A DNA stretch of 64,000 nt, from contig OY365822.1 of NCBI GenBank assembly GCA_959347315.1, positions 8,646,809 through 8,710,808 of the forward strand, given 5' to 3'. Below the pieces are notes generated by a model. It did not search any database. It saw only the letters and a list, made by a program, of their open reading frames with translations, and had not been told where the DNA came from. The DNA is from Bimastos eiseni. Taxonomy: Eukaryota; Annelida; Clitellata; Crassiclitellata; Lumbricidae. Of this stretch, positions 24,701 to 35,702 are shown piece after piece (within the stretch, counting starts at the first letter, position 1; the number at the start of each line of letters is the position of its first letter). The translations under genes were made by a program, and so were the position numbers.

Positions 24701-27700
24701 TCGGCTGGCCAGAAAAGGTGGGAGGCATTCCAGATTTCTCGTTGAATTGCAGGAAATTCCTGTTCATCTTGAATTGTTTCTTCATTTGCCTCAAATTCAT
24801 CTTATTTACCGACCCTAGGAGGCATCTATTACTTTTATCTTATTATGTGCATAATATTCTTATGTGTCCTGCCTATCCTATCATATTCTGAGTGACTCAA
24901 GAATGTTTTTCAGTCTACTATAAACAACATATTTTGATATACAATACAACTGTTATTTGATATCGTCCTTCTTACAGTTTAGTTCAGAAGTGCAGATACG
25001 CCTCGACGGCGCAACTGCAGTTGTACTGCAGAGCAATGGTGCGCAAAGGACTTGCTCAAGGTCCCTACACAGAGACTCATGCCTCGGACGAGGGTCGAAC
25101 CCGTTCACTCAGCGCACACTGAGTGAGCATTACGAGCTGACCGCTCTAACCAATCGGCTACCATGCCACATATTGAGCTATTTATTGAAGTGTCATTGGG
25201 ATGCCTTGTGTTTTTAACATTGGCACAATTGATATTTCTAATTAATAATAGTGATGAGATAGTGTTCAATGTCTTTTGTTCTAAACCTGTGGCATATATT
25301 AGTGCAGTTTCATTCACTGGGCAGTGCTGCAGTTGGATTAAGGATACACATATCTAGGTTATATAGGTTAGTCTGTTTTGACCTTTAGACAGCTGACCTG
25401 ACCCGATTCTATCCAACCGACCTACTTGAGACTGCCAGTGACATAATGTTCTTCTGGGTGGCACGAATGGTTATGCTCGGTGAGACCCTCACTGGTCAGC
25501 TGCCATTCAAAGAGGTCGGTCTTAACTTTAATGTTTAAAAGTTTAAAAGGTAAAGCATACCATTTAAAGAGGTTAGCTTGGAAAATATGTCTACAAATAA
25601 TATTGACAAACTGACGATTCTGACAACCATTTGTAGACTCAACTCTTAAGTAGATTGACGTGTTTCTGATGTGTGCGTTGGTCCACTGGTTATGTGTGCT
25701 GGACTCTCGGTTAGGGATTCAAATCACCGCCAGGGCAGAAATTTGGTCGTGAGTACGATAATCAGCTGATGAAATAGAGAACTAACCACCTGCCCCTTTA
25801 CATGTGCCAAGACTAGGCAACTGAAATCACTAACACATCATACCCATGGCTGCCTCTTGGAATTGGCTCTGAATGAACTCTATGTAACTTTTCAGTAAAA
25901 GTGATAATGATATAACTTAAGGGACTGTTCTTCAAACTGTTTAAAGAAATCAGTTGACTTGAAGGAGCTCTTTATAAAACTATAGTAATAATAATAATGA
26001 TGGTAATAATAATAGTAATAATAATAATAACTTAAGGGACTGTTCGTCTTCTTCTAACTGTTTAAAGAAATCATTTTTGTCACTTTGTGAGATAAGAGTG
26101 GATGATGTGTGAAACAGGTTCTCTTCCACAGCGTACTGCGAGACGCGCATGGACGAAAGATGAGCAAATCGCTTGGCAACGTCATCGACCCTATGGACGT
26201 CATCAATGGAACCAGTCTAGAGGTAACATCACCATGACTGCAGTGATGACTAGGATGAGTGGTGGGGGGTGAAGACAACAACAGAATGATGATGATAGTA
26301 AGGTGACAATGATGTTGATGCAATGATTGGCAGTTTTGAATTAGGGACAATGGTCATTTTCTTAGCTCTTGGTTGAGTTACTTGTGATACATTTAGTTTG
26401 TTTTACATTAGAGAATGAACTTACGAGAAGGTTCTGGAAGAAAAGGTAGTTGATAGTTGTGGGGGACACTCCATGAGAGGGGTTGGAAATGTGGGGGGGC
26501 ACACGTGTTGCCTCTCTGAAAAAGGTGAGGGACTTGCCCCTCGACCCCCCGGGATCGCCACTCCTGCTCTCAAGCTCTACACGCTGTTTGCATATGGACT
26601 TGACTTGGAGGCACCCGTTTGTGACGCAACTGAATTTCACTCTTAGAGGGCCAGTGTTGATGAAGGATTGTCGTGAGTGATCATTAGTGAGTAGTTATCT
26701 TTGTCTACGACAATCATTTGTTTCTGTCAAACTTCTGTGAAGAGTTTGCAGGGAAGTCTGGACCGGTCCAATCTCGATGCAGTGGAGATTAAACGTGCAA
26801 AAGCTGGAATAGAGCGCGACTTTCCTCTTGGCATTCCGGAATGTGGGGCTGATGCCCTTCGATTTGCCCTCTGCTCATACAACTATTCAGGTGATTTAGG
26901 CTGCAGTATAAGATACGACAAAATAAAAATACTGTCATCATTCATTTGATGATGGTGATGATGACAACGACGACGACGTTGTTGCTGTTGGTGACGATGA
27001 TGATGATAATGATAATGATGATGATGAGTTTTCTACCCAAAAGAAGGTTCATTGACTTTTATGCAACTCGGGGATGCAATTAGCGAGGTGATTTTTATGT
27101 ACTGAGTATCGTACAGGTCTTTTATATCATGACTTTGAATTACCTGCAGCCGAAGACGATGAAAACTGTGTACCTCGTGTCCTATACAGAGATCTGATTA
27201 GCAACCCCTTGGGCAAACCCCTTGGTCTCATCAGGCAATTAACGTCAAGTTATCGTCACATAACGTCAAGATCTAGGATCATTTTCATTATTATTTCCTC
27301 TTGGTGATTACTAGTTTACCTGCTTAACGATAATAAATGAATATTCCCGTTTTGCCCTCTGACCTTGCCTGGCTCTTTCTCTTCTCCCAAATCTTGTGAG
27401 CCCTCTTAATCAATCTCTACATTAATGTATGAAGTGTCGTCACTTTGAGCAGCCATAAGTTGCTGAAAGTCTTCAACATAGATTAGTGACTGAGCACCTT
27501 GAAGGCACCTTTGAAATTTGAAGGTATCCTTGAAGAGGTGCCATATAAATTTTTGCAATGAATGAATAAATGAGTATCTTAGCATTTTACAAGTTGAGCA
27601 GTCTGTGATCTTATAATGAAACTCAACATTATTTATTAATTACTTCATGATTATCATTTACCATCGGTCTAAAGACGTGTTTGTTGGCGACGTGTTGTAG

Positions 27701-29611
27701 GTCATTTTATTAACGTTGATGTCAACCACATAAAGTCAAGTCGACATTTCTGCAACAAAATCTGGCAGACATTTCGTTTTGTCTCGTCTCACCTGGGAAG
27801 CGACTTCTGTCCAACCGACATACAGACGGTAGGGAACAAGACCATTTGATCATATATCGATCACATATCGATCACATATTGATCACATATCAATCACATA
27901 TTGATCACATATAGATAATATATTGATCACATATTGGTCACATATCGATCATATATAGATCATATATTGATCATATATCGTTCACATATTGATCACATAT
28001 AGATATTAACTTTGAGTTGATCTCTAGTCATTTTGATAAGTGGTTCTCAATCAGAGCGATGGAGCCGTAATGCTCGGTGTGTACTGAGTGAGCAGGTTCG
28101 ACCCTCGTCTGAGGCGTCACTATGTAGGGACCTTGAGCAAGTCCTTCACGCACAATTGCTCTGCAGTACAACTGCAATTGTGCCGTCAAGGCGTGCGCAC
28201 TTCTGAGCAAAAAATGTTGGAAGATGGGCAATATCAAATTTCAAGAAGTTTAATAATACTATTCACCAGCAGAAACTAATTTTTTTGGTCAATGGTCTGA
28301 CTAAAATAATGTATTTCCTGAACACAAACTCCATGAAAAAGAAGGATTGTTGGTTAAATTCATGACAATGTAGTCCACATAAGAGAAGGTCTTGTTGTTC
28401 CTTCTGCCTCAGACGGATATCAGAGTTGCTTAAATAGAGAGATGAATTCTAAGCCTAAGAATTCTAATCGGGGTTGTCGAAACAACTGCAGAGATGTTTG
28501 AAGTTTAAACTAATTGTAGTTAAGGGCAAGTAGTATAATATTTAAGAAGGCATAAATTATATAATTTGTATAGCTGATTATAATATTTGTCATAAGTTCT
28601 TCAATAAGTAAGTCTCTTTTGGTAAAAGCAAGAAGAAGAGGAGGAAGAGGAATAGAGGAGGAGGAGGAGTAAGAGGAGAAAGAAGTTGATTGCGTACTGG
28701 CCTTGGCCCTAAAAGTCGCCGGCCCTTTTCATTTCCCCCAATCCCCGTCCCCTCTTGGCAGGCGTGAAACTGTTAAAGGAGATGGTGTAGACGAGAGATT
28801 ACCTTACGTTGAAGTCATGCGCTTGTGTTGTTTCTGTTCAGTTGGGTCGTGACCTTCCGTCTGCTACGGATCGTTGGATCTTGAGTCGACTGTCGACCGT
28901 CGTCCGGATCTCGCACGAAAGCTTCTCCGAACACAATCTGACAAATGCAGCGAAAGCGTTGCACAGTTTCTGGTGGTCGGAACTTTGTGATGTCTATCTG
29001 GTGAGTTTTATAAATAGAAGGGGTGAGCAATGGTCCAGAGGATGGCATTCTGGACTGTCACCTGGGAGGTTGTGGGCAAGAAGAGTAGAAATTGATTTCA
29101 AAGACTGGCTGCCCGTCCTCAGTTGCTGAATCTTTTATCATAGGTCTATGATACTTATGTCTATGGCTGTCCCAATTGACTCTTCCTCCTCTATTTCCTC
29201 TTCCTCCTCTTCTTGCTCTTGCCAAACAAGGCCTACTTATTTAAGGACTTATGTTCTTTGTTTATAATTGTAATACTGATCTATTTGTAATTTCAATCGT
29301 GATGTGCGGTGGTCTCTACTGGACAGTCAACCGAGAGGCCAGGGGTTCAAATCCCGGCCAGAGTGGAAATTTGTTTCAAGATTACTGCTCCACCTGTGCC
29401 AGCTGAGCGATAATGAGTACACCAACTTACACTGTTGTGGGAAGATAAGACGTCTGCCTTCATATCCCGAGGCTAAGAAACTGATTTCATAAGCACTTCA
29501 TTCCCATGGTCGCCTCGGGGCTTCACGGACTGCGCTTCTTCTTTCTCTATAATTTCAATACATAAAATTTGTGTAGCACGGTGGCCAAGGTTAGAGCAGT
29601 CGGCCCGCAAA

Positions 29612-29652
<41 letters not shown>

Positions 29653-32600
29653 GCAGAGCTGTTTTGAACCGACATTTGCTGCTGAGTCTCTTTAAGAAAC
29701 TAAGATGTTTACAACTTGTTCGTTACATTTGTCATCTTTAGGAATACTCCAAGCCAGTGCTGCAGACTGGAACCCTGTCGCAAGTGAAGGACGTGAAGAA
29801 TATACTCTATGTTTGCCTCGACACTGGTCTGAGGCTTCTCGCTCCGTTCATGCCATTTCTTGCAGAGGAATTGTTCCAGAGGCTCCCGAAGCATCTGGAA
29901 ACCTGTACTCCAAGTGTTGTCGTCGCCCCCTTCCCACGACCTTCTGAGGTAAACAGGGACAGAGTGGAACAAGTGATATGCTAATTTTGGGGTTATTGTC
30001 AATCAATAATAGAACTTAGTAAAGATAATATAAATGAGGGCATGACATCACTTTGACTAACACTAAAGAGAGGAAATGAAAAGTTACCGAGGACAATTTG
30101 GATTGTTTATTTGTACCCATCGCTGCCAAATGGCTGGCATCATTATTGACACCACTAAGGCCATGACCACAATGACCAGAATCATCTTTATTGTCACCAC
30201 TGTATTCACAACCATCATCACCTGATAATCAAAGTCACCACTAGAGTCGTGACCATCATCATCAAAATCATCATCATCATCACTTAGTGACCTTCCACTA
30301 TAATTGAAACTGAGTAGCAGAGGGATACTCTGAAGTTTGTTGGGTGTGTCTGCATTTTAGCATATAAGCAAAGGTGAGGTTTACTGTAAGGTGCCCAGTT
30401 GAGTTGGGGTTTGAGATTAAGTCTTTACCTAGCAAAAAGTTTTGTTATCAAATATTTGATTTGAGACACGTATAGCTTTAACAGAACATGGGTTAGGCTG
30501 TCTTCTTTTGACTACACTACCTTCTGATAACACTACCTTTTGACTACACTACCTTCTGATAACACTACCTTTAGACTACACTACCTTCTGATAACACTAC
30601 CTTTAGACTACACTACCTTCTGATAACACTACCTTTAGACTACACCACCTTCTGATAACACTACCTTTAGACTACACTACCTTCTGATAACACTACCTTT
30701 AGACTACACTACCTTCTGATAACACTACCTTTAGACTACACTACCTTTTGACTACACTACCTTCTGATAACACTACCTTTTGACTACACTACCTACTGAT
30801 AATACTACCTTTTGACTACACTACCTACTGATAATACTACCTTTCGACTACACTACCTATGACTTGCCGTACGTTTCTTACTTCGTTTGTTTGCTATGTC
30901 TGTTGTTTTCTATGCATTAGTTTACGTTTCAAGATGGTTCGGCTGACGAGGGAATGACGTTTGTGAGGGACATAACGGCTGGTCTTCTGTCGATACGAAG
31001 AGACATCGGCCTTCACAAATTGAAAGCCAGTGGTAGGATAAGGAATTGGAAATTTCAACTAACAGGCTTTGTCTAATCCAAGGACCTGTGTGTGTGTGTG
31101 TGTCTGGGTGTGTGTGTCTGGGTGTGTGTGTCTGTGTGTGTGTCTGGGTGTGTCTGTCTATGTGTGTTTGTCTGGATGTGTGTGTAGTTGTGTGCGAGTG
31201 TATGTTCGTGAAGTTGTTTTTCATCAATGATTTCTGTTCTGCAGATGGACTTCATCTCTTCCTTGTCTCTTAGGCATATGACTGATGACACAACACCATG
31301 CATTTGCAATTGTGTGCCCCTCCGTTTGGAATGACATCCCTCTCGCCCCATTCTAAGATGCTGTCAGAGGTCTCTTTCATATCAGTCTGCTGCCTGTGCT
31401 TCCATTTTTTTTTATTTACCCCTACCTCAGGGGCACCCAACACTGGTATCACCTCTGAATAGGTTCGACCGTACATGGAGATGCTTAACAATTGTCCAAA
31501 TATACTGCATTCTGATCTCTTACACTATTCCTTCTTGACATTCTCTCTGTGCATTCGAATTGGCCCAGTGCACAGCACATTTTATGCAGCTCCTTTTGTG
31601 ATGCTAACTAAGGTCATAAATAGATGCGTTGTATTATTAAGTATTCATCCTCATGTTAATTAAATTTATTTGTGAGTATGATGACGATTTTGGTGATGAA
31701 TAGTCGTGGCTACAGTGTTGATGATGATTTGTTTGGTGATGGTGACTGGTGATTATAATGATTTTGGTGATGATGGTCGTTGCAGCAGTGGTGGTGCTGG
31801 TGGTAATGATGATGCTGATGATTATGATGGTGATGATGATGGTGGTGGTGGTGGTGATGATGATGATGATGATGATGATGACTATTATGATGATGTACAT
31901 CATATGTATGATCAATTGGTCTTTTAGTTTTTCTCAGTTCTCCGGATCCCAAAGTGCGCTGTGCCATCGCAGACCACCATCTTGCTCTATTGTGTCTCTC
32001 GAGGTCAGAGGCTGTGAGCCTGCTTGACAGGGGTCAGTCAGTGTTGCCTGGGTGCATCAGTATCAATGGGGAAATGGGTAACTGGACGGCACATATAAAA
32101 CTCAAGGTGGGTCACTTTTCTTAAAGCTTTGCCATGCTTAACTAACGTATTGCTCGAGTAAATTGTGTGATCCATCGAATATCCTTAGCGTGCCAATCAA
32201 AGTGACATATGATTTCATTCTATTACATTTTTGGGGGACCTAATTAAGTTTATTATTTTAATTTGACAAAGATTTCTCAAAGACTTGGTTTAAATTTTGG
32301 TGTTTACCTGGCTAAGTGAATTTGACCTGACCTGGTAAATTTTGGTTTAACCTAACTGCTAAAATTTGACCTGACCTGGTTGAAGGTTTGGGATGAATTA
32401 ACTAGTATAATTTGATCTTAACCTGGTTTAAATTTTGGTCTGCCCTGGTTTTTACTATATAGTATGTATAGTCTTAGAACCTAATCTGCAATGGTTTAGT
32501 GTATAGTAAACCTTGACCCGACCTAGTAAACTTTGTAAAGATGATAAATTAGTAAATTTTGACCTGACTTATTATATTTTGGCCTCACTAGACTTTGTTT

Positions 32601-33896
32601 TTCACGTCGTCCAGGGTCTTATAGACGAAGAGAAGGAACTTGGTCGACTGAGTGAACAGAGGAGGAAGCTTGAAGAGCAACTGGTCAAACTTCAAGAGAA
32701 GCAAGAAGATAGAGGGACTCATGATGAAGATTTCATCATCCTTCAGGAAAAGGTATTCACGCCACAAGTCAGAGCAATTCTTCGTATTGTGATTAACATT
32801 ATACGCTTCCTGTTATTCGATTCAGAATATCCCTCTGCTGCACTTGCATAAAGAATGCTGCTCAGATTTCAATTATGGTGGAAGGTCACTAACAGTGTTG
32901 TATGCAAGACTTGACATTTAACGCGAAACTTATCCAGATCTCTTGTTCAAGACAGAACATGACTTTCACTTCAAGACAGTTTCTAAAAATTCGAGACACT
33001 ACCTCGAGACCGAGACTGAGACTGAGAGAGTAGGCTTCCGAGACCAAGACCGAGACACTAAAAAACTGTCTTGAGACCAAGACACTGTCTTGAGACCATA
33101 CAACTCTGGTCACTAAGTGATGATGATGATGACGACGACGATGATGATGATGATGATGACGACGACGAAGACGACAAAGAAGACGAAGATGATGATCATG
33201 GCCATATTTAGGTGATTTCGATGATTGTTATTATTTGGTGATGATGGTCATACAGTGAGAATTCTGATGATGAGGAGGAGAGTTTTAACAATAGTCATGG
33301 CCTCACTGATGAGATGATAATTTGGTGATGGCCATGGTTACAGTGGTGAGTATGATAATGATGATTTGGTGATGATGGTTATGGCCATAATGATGATGAT
33401 TTTGGTTTATTATAGTCATGGTTACAGTGGTGATTATAATAATGATGATTTTGGTGACGATAGTCATGGCTACAGTGGTGATTATGATGATGATGATTTT
33501 GGTGACGATAGTCATGGCTACAGTGGTGATTATGATAATGATGATGATTTTTGTGACGATAGTCATGGCTACATGGTGATTATAATAATGATGATGATTT
33601 GCTTGAAGATGGTTAAGGCTGTCAAAAGGTTTAAAATCACGGCCCATTTTTACGGAATGTCGGGCACCCGAAAACCGATTTCATTGCCCAGCCAGTCAAC
33701 CTCGATTATGGTGATTATGATGAATTTGGTGATGATGGTCGTGGCAGCAGTGGTGATGATGATGAATACTAATACCATGGTATTAATCCGATTAATCGTA
33801 TGATGTGCTCTATTCTAGATTAAAAGCACGACGTCTGTGCACACACGAATCATGAGCACGATCTCTTCCCTTGAGAAACTGAACAGCGAGCACTGA
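11105..33896 (+). CDS. VARS2: Valyl-tRNA synthetase, mitochondrial type, complete, 26 exons
   Basis: Charges tRNA-Val with valine. Exons: 11105-11452, 11754-11820, 12805-12914, 14022-14143, 15455-15619, 16183-16264, 17221-17340, 18181-18292, 19241-19420, 20760-20884, 21305-21408, 21754-21835, 22603-22679, 23484-23565, 24260-24371, 24647-24717, 25389-25514, 26118-26222, 26743-26890, 27701-27828, 28842-29000, 29742-29948, 30921-31032, 31928-32106, 32615-32752, 33819-33896. All phases agree and give about 1112 aa. The class I signature HLGH is at ~200-203 and KMSKS at ~709-713. The editing domain lies between them ([34 protein letters not shown]), followed by an anticodon-binding region ([23 protein letters not shown]) and a C-terminal helical hairpin (~1042-1087). 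Residues 1-70 are Arg-rich with few acidic residues, like a mitochondrial presequence; 80-116 form a charged helix. [19 protein letters not shown] resembles VARS2 more than cytosolic VARS1. An in-frame TAG at 11063 supports the ATG at 11105. Dual targeting is possible. Confidence 0.93.
11915..12480 (-). repeat. TATAGCRCC-type dispersed repeat (two heads)
   Basis: Contains atttatatagcacctgaca and, about 50 bp on, atatggcacccaatc with ctattcagaagtgctcctga. It continues into ttccaagtagaggatc, resembling the repeats at 44968 and 45955. VARS2 intron 2. Confidence 0.55.
12983..13210 (+). mobile_element. SINE-1 (tRNA-derived), VARS2 intron 3
   Basis: tRNA-like head gcatggtggctgatcgg...ggtttgactct, then the shared body accttgagcaagtcct, attgctctgcagtgc and cgtcgaggc, ending atgttggaagaa...tcaaatttc. 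Confidence 0.85.
15215..15405. repeat. Degenerate TTAAATGACARGTC repeat
   Basis: Imperfect 12-20 bp units (attaaatggcaggtc, tttaaatgacgagtt) just before VARS2 exon 5. Confidence 0.6.
16560..17160 (+). mobile_element. LINE reverse-transcriptase remnant (L2/CR1-like)
   Basis: One frame reads [19 protein letters not shown], then QLYAGDI, corresponding to the RT motif region G-S-V-L-G-P-L-L-F and its catalytic YADD box, here mutated to YAGD. Frames are broken by stops. Downstream text resembles the ORF2 C-terminus. VARS2 intron 6. Confidence 0.7.
17371..17605 (+). mobile_element. SINE-1, VARS2 intron 7
   Basis: Best-preserved head: box A-like tggcacagtgg and box B-like ggttcgatcct, then accttgagcaagtccttc and the ttggaagaagagcgg tail. 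Carries a 4-bp gatc duplication. Confidence 0.9.
17630..18010 (+). mobile_element. SINE-2 (second tRNA-derived family), interrupted
   Basis: Head tagtgattatcatgctgg...gggcagaagtttggttcgag, with later blocks gtatactgtccatatgc, ggtgggaaaatga and aacacctcatact. Matches 22735 and 29300, with extra sequence inside. Confidence 0.65.
19485..19838 (+). mobile_element. LINE 3' end with (ATTG)n tail, split by a MITE
   Basis: Frames around gggcttcctctggatctctg read [17 protein letters not shown], then a typical ORF2 C-terminus ending in GGWT. The sequence resumes after the MITE as gcacctctgagtagatttct and ends in gattgattgatt. Confidence 0.65.
19606..19780. mobile_element. hAT-type MITE, copy 1, perfect 8-bp target duplication
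   Basis: Ends CAGGGCCGTACCGAG and CTCGGTACAGCCCTG. ACTGGGAG is repeated at 19598-19605 and 19781-19788. 175 bp, inserted in the 3' end of a LINE. Confidence 0.92.
19853..20075 (+). mobile_element. SINE-1, VARS2 intron 9
   Basis: gtggtacagtggccgatcgg head, deletion within box B, then accttgagcaagtccttc and the shared tail. Confidence 0.85.
20225..20397. mobile_element. hAT-type MITE, copy 2, inverted relative to copy 1
   Basis: Ends CAGGGCCATACCAAG and CTCGGTACGGCCCTG; the interior is the reverse complement of copy 1. Flanks tacatac and tacataac look like a target duplication with one base lost. Confidence 0.85.
20680..20735. repeat. (CA)n(TA)n microsatellite
   Basis: Dinucleotide tract about 25 bp before VARS2 exon 10, preceded by catacata-rich sequence from 20510. 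Confidence 0.85.
21020..21206 (-). mobile_element. SINE-1, VARS2 intron 10
   Basis: Reverse orientation: catcttccaac...gcctcgacagcgcaattgc, ggacttgctcaaggtccctt, ggtcgaacccgctcactc and ccaccgtgcc. Confidence 0.88.
21627..21702. repeat. (TA)n microsatellite
   Basis: About 75 bp of alternating TA, roughly 50 bp before VARS2 exon 12. Confidence 0.95.
22735..23030 (+). mobile_element. SINE-2, VARS2 intron 13
   Basis: Most complete copy: tagtgtagtggttagcatgc head, ggggtttaaattcctaccag (box B-like), gggcagaaatttggttcaag, ggtgggaagatgacgtggca and cacttcatacccatgg. Confidence 0.75.
23888..24215 (+). mobile_element. Diverged tRNA-like SINE with (GATT)n tail
   Basis: gactgactggtcagagcggtcggcctg head, gggttccagcctcg (box B-like), ggacctggagccagtccttc, then a LINE-like 3' end ggccggaagtgcctctgggt and a gattgattgattg tail. 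VARS2 intron 14. Confidence 0.6.
24968..25172 (-). mobile_element. SINE-1, VARS2 intron 16
   Basis: Reverse orientation: cgcctcgacggcgcaactgc, ggacttgctcaaggtcccta, gagggtcgaacccgttcact and ggctaccatgccaca. Confidence 0.9.
25670..25880 (+). mobile_element. SINE-2 fragment, VARS2 intron 17
   Basis: ccactggttatgtgtgctgg, gggattcaaatcaccgccag, gggcagaaatttgg and aacacatcatacccatggct. Confidence 0.6.
26440..26575. mobile_element. G-rich MITE-like repeat (inverted copy at 34020)
   Basis: Right end reads, reversed, caggagtggcgatcccgggg, the form of the common CAGGGGCGGATCC element ends. The interior gggggggcacacgtgt and gtgtcccccac matches 34020-34170 in the opposite orientation. VARS2 intron 18. 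Confidence 0.5.
27850..28010. repeat. ATATYGATCAC 12-bp tandem repeat
   Basis: About a dozen degenerate units (catatcgatca, catattgatca, catatagatca), beginning about 20 bp after VARS2 exon 20. Confidence 0.85.
28035..28258 (+). mobile_element. SINE-1, 5'-truncated, VARS2 intron 20
   Basis: tactgagtgagcaggttcga (box B retained), accttgagcaagtccttc, tgccgtcaaggcgtg and the ttggaagatgggcaatatca tail. Box A region degraded. Confidence 0.8.
28490..28770 (+). repeat. Dispersed repeat, copy 2 (see 6415)
   Basis: atgtttgaagtttaaactaa and ttgtagttaagg match 6415-6600. Contains a GAGGA-rich stretch (about 28630-28680) absent from copy 1. Confidence 0.5.
29300..29545 (+). mobile_element. SINE-2, VARS2 intron 21
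   Basis: ggtctctactggacagtcaa head, a good box B (ggggttcaaatcccggc), gagtggaaatttgtttcaag and cacttcattcccatggtcgc. An older relative lies at about 29025-29180. Confidence 0.7.
29570..29655 (+). mobile_element. SINE-1 head fragment plus (GT)n(AT)n
   Basis: tgtagcacggtggccaaggt and ttagagcagtcggcccgc, then truncated into a gtgtgt...atatat microsatellite. No body or tail. Confidence 0.65.
30490..30860. repeat. 32-bp minisatellite in VARS2 intron 22
   Basis: Units alternate gactacactacctt and ctgataacactaccttt, about 11 copies, ending about 60 bp before exon 23. Confidence 0.9.
31084..31205. repeat. (GT)n/TGTCTGGG microsatellite
   Basis: gtgtgtgtgtctgggtgtg units just after VARS2 exon 23. 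A LINE ORF2 C-terminal remnant (frame near 31310 reads PPFGMTSLS) follows at about 31270-31400. Confidence 0.85.
31675..31895. repeat. GATGAT/GGTGGT trinucleotide-rich tract
   Basis: Degenerate (GAT)n/(GGT)n ending about 30 bp before VARS2 exon 24. Frames through it are low-complexity and not coding. Confidence 0.85.
32270..32600. repeat. Degenerate TTTGACCTGACCTGGT repeat
   Basis: About ten diverged 20-30 bp units (tttgacctgacctggtaaat, ttttggtttaacctaactgc) immediately upstream of VARS2 exon 25. Confidence 0.7.
33119..33600. repeat. GAY-rich tract and a ~45-bp minisatellite
   Basis: Starts as (GAT/GAC)n (33119-33195). Then ~45-bp units carry gatagtcatggctacagtgg and tgattatgatgatgat (about 33405-33600). 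VARS2 intron 25. A GAGACC-type repeat precedes it at 32985-33095. Confidence 0.8.
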
Positions 33897-34019
33897 CGCT
33901 CAGTCACTCGAGCAGTCGCTCACTGATCGTCGTTCTCTGGATGTCTACCAGGATAGGATATATGGACCAACGGCTGGCATCAGAAGCTGAGCAATGGACA
34001 ACCAGATTGCTTGTTACAT

Positions 34020-34170
34020 GTTGCAATCGGGGGCAGCGATCCCGCGAGTCGAGGAGGACGATTCCCCTCCCCCCCTCACTTTTTACAGAGATGGGACACG
34101 TTATACGTTTGCCCCCCCCCCCCCACATTTCTTACCCCTCTCATTGGGTGTCCCTCCCGCCTCTCAGACG
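34020..34170. mobile_element. G/C-rich MITE-like repeat, inverted relative to 26440
   Basis: ggggcagcgatcccgcgagtc, a polyC run, cacatttcttacccctctca and gggtgtccctcc parallel the reverse complement of 26440-26575. Confidence 0.5.
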
Positions 34171-34705
34171 TGATCACCACCTGTGGTTGCCATATGATAA
34201 GGACGCTAGAATGTCCGGTGAGTTAGTAGTGTTTTGGGGTCTGTAGCTTGAATTGCCATAGATGCCAGCAAATTCGTACACAGGAAAATGCACGAGCGCT
34301 GCGTCAAATCAGATGGGGTTGTCCAAAGGGTAGTCTAGGGGGGGTCAAGGTTCAGTTTCCAGAGGGGCAGAATAGGTTTTAAAGATGGGGATGTTCAGCG
34401 CGAGAGTTAAGAAGCGGAAGATAGGATGAGTTCGGGCTACGAGTTTTTGAAGGTATGACACCTCGTGCAGTGTTGAGTAACAAGGCCGTGAGGTGATTTA
34501 AAGATCATAGAGGACTCTGTGAGGCAGATGATGTTGGGTGATTGAAGCACTGAAAATAATTGTCAAAGTGTTCGTTATCTCGGCAAGTTTTAAGATATGA
34601 AAGAGTCAATTTTCAACGTTGTCATTTTAAAATACGGAGTTGAATAAGTACAATTGCTAAATGAATGCATTTGTTGACACACGGCCCTTCGTAGGCCCTA
34701 TAAAT

Positions 34706-34711
34706 AATAAA
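34706..34711 (+). terminator. Candidate polyadenylation signal of VARS2
   Basis: AATAAA about 0.8 kb beyond the VARS2 stop. Other AATAAA copies occur further on (about 35418 and 35774), so the choice is uncertain. Confidence 0.25.
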
Positions 34712-35564
34712 CGCAATCCAATCTGTACACGGGATACCTTACATCAGATCAAATCATGGAAATAGTTTTTATGAGCAGGGTCAAGGCCATATTTTATGAG
34801 CAGGGTCAAGGTCATATGGTCACAATACTTATACAAAGGTGCACATTTATATTTAGTGCTAGATAATCCTTACTTTACACTGGTGACCATTCCTTGTCGA
34901 CCTTAAAGAAAAACTGAAAGTTGCACTCTCTGTGTTAATACGAGGCTTTTCTATGCCTCCTTTGTACAGGGCTTAAGGCATCGAAAGCGAAATGGCTGCT
35001 GCTATTCGAAATTGGTGCCCAAAACGTTATTTGACATTAATTTTTTTTTCTGTTGTTCTGGTGACATTTTATTTGTTTATTTGTAAGTTTTTTCCTTTGG
35101 TTCAACTCTCCTTATCTGTTTATTAATATAGTTTAATTTTAACATCTAGAGCTTCATTATACATATATTTCATGTATCATTTTCATGTACACACCTTCTA
35201 GAAATGTTTATTCGAATTTTATTTTCTTCCCAAATCTATTTTTCTTCTGCGTAAATTTCATTTTATTCCCCATAGTAAGGCGATGCTTGACTTGAAATCA
35301 TAAAAACACCGTCCATTATAGTTGTTTTGAACATTATTACTTGCAGTCAATAGAATAATAATCATGGGGCTTCAACAGCAACTCGCTTTTGGTCTTCTCT
35401 GATTGTTGCAACGCTTGTGAATAAACAGATGCACTACAAGTCTACAATCCGAACAAATGCCCTATTGATGTCAAAGATCTTTGATGCCAGATCGTATCAC
35501 CAAACTGAACGCCAGACTAAGTTTAGTATACAAACGTTCATTGACAACCCAACATAATAGAATT

Positions 35565-35702
35565 AGTTCAGAAGTGCGCACACGCCTTGATTGCGCAATT
35601 GCAGGGCATTATTGCTTGCAAGGGACTTGCTCAAGGTCTACGCACAGCAACTCCCGAGGATCGATGCCGACTGCTCTAACGAATCGACTACTGTGGCAGC
35701 TA
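35565..35702 (-). mobile_element. SINE-1, shortened
   Basis: Reverse orientation: ttcagaagtgcgcacacgcc, ggacttgctcaaggtctacg and ccgactgctctaacgaatcg. Box B region deleted. Confidence 0.75.

Noticed and set aside
31706..32027. Frames rich in Asp, His or Met across 31.7-31.9 kb
   Set aside because: Low-complexity translations of the GAT/GGT tract; the true VARS2 exon starts at 31928.
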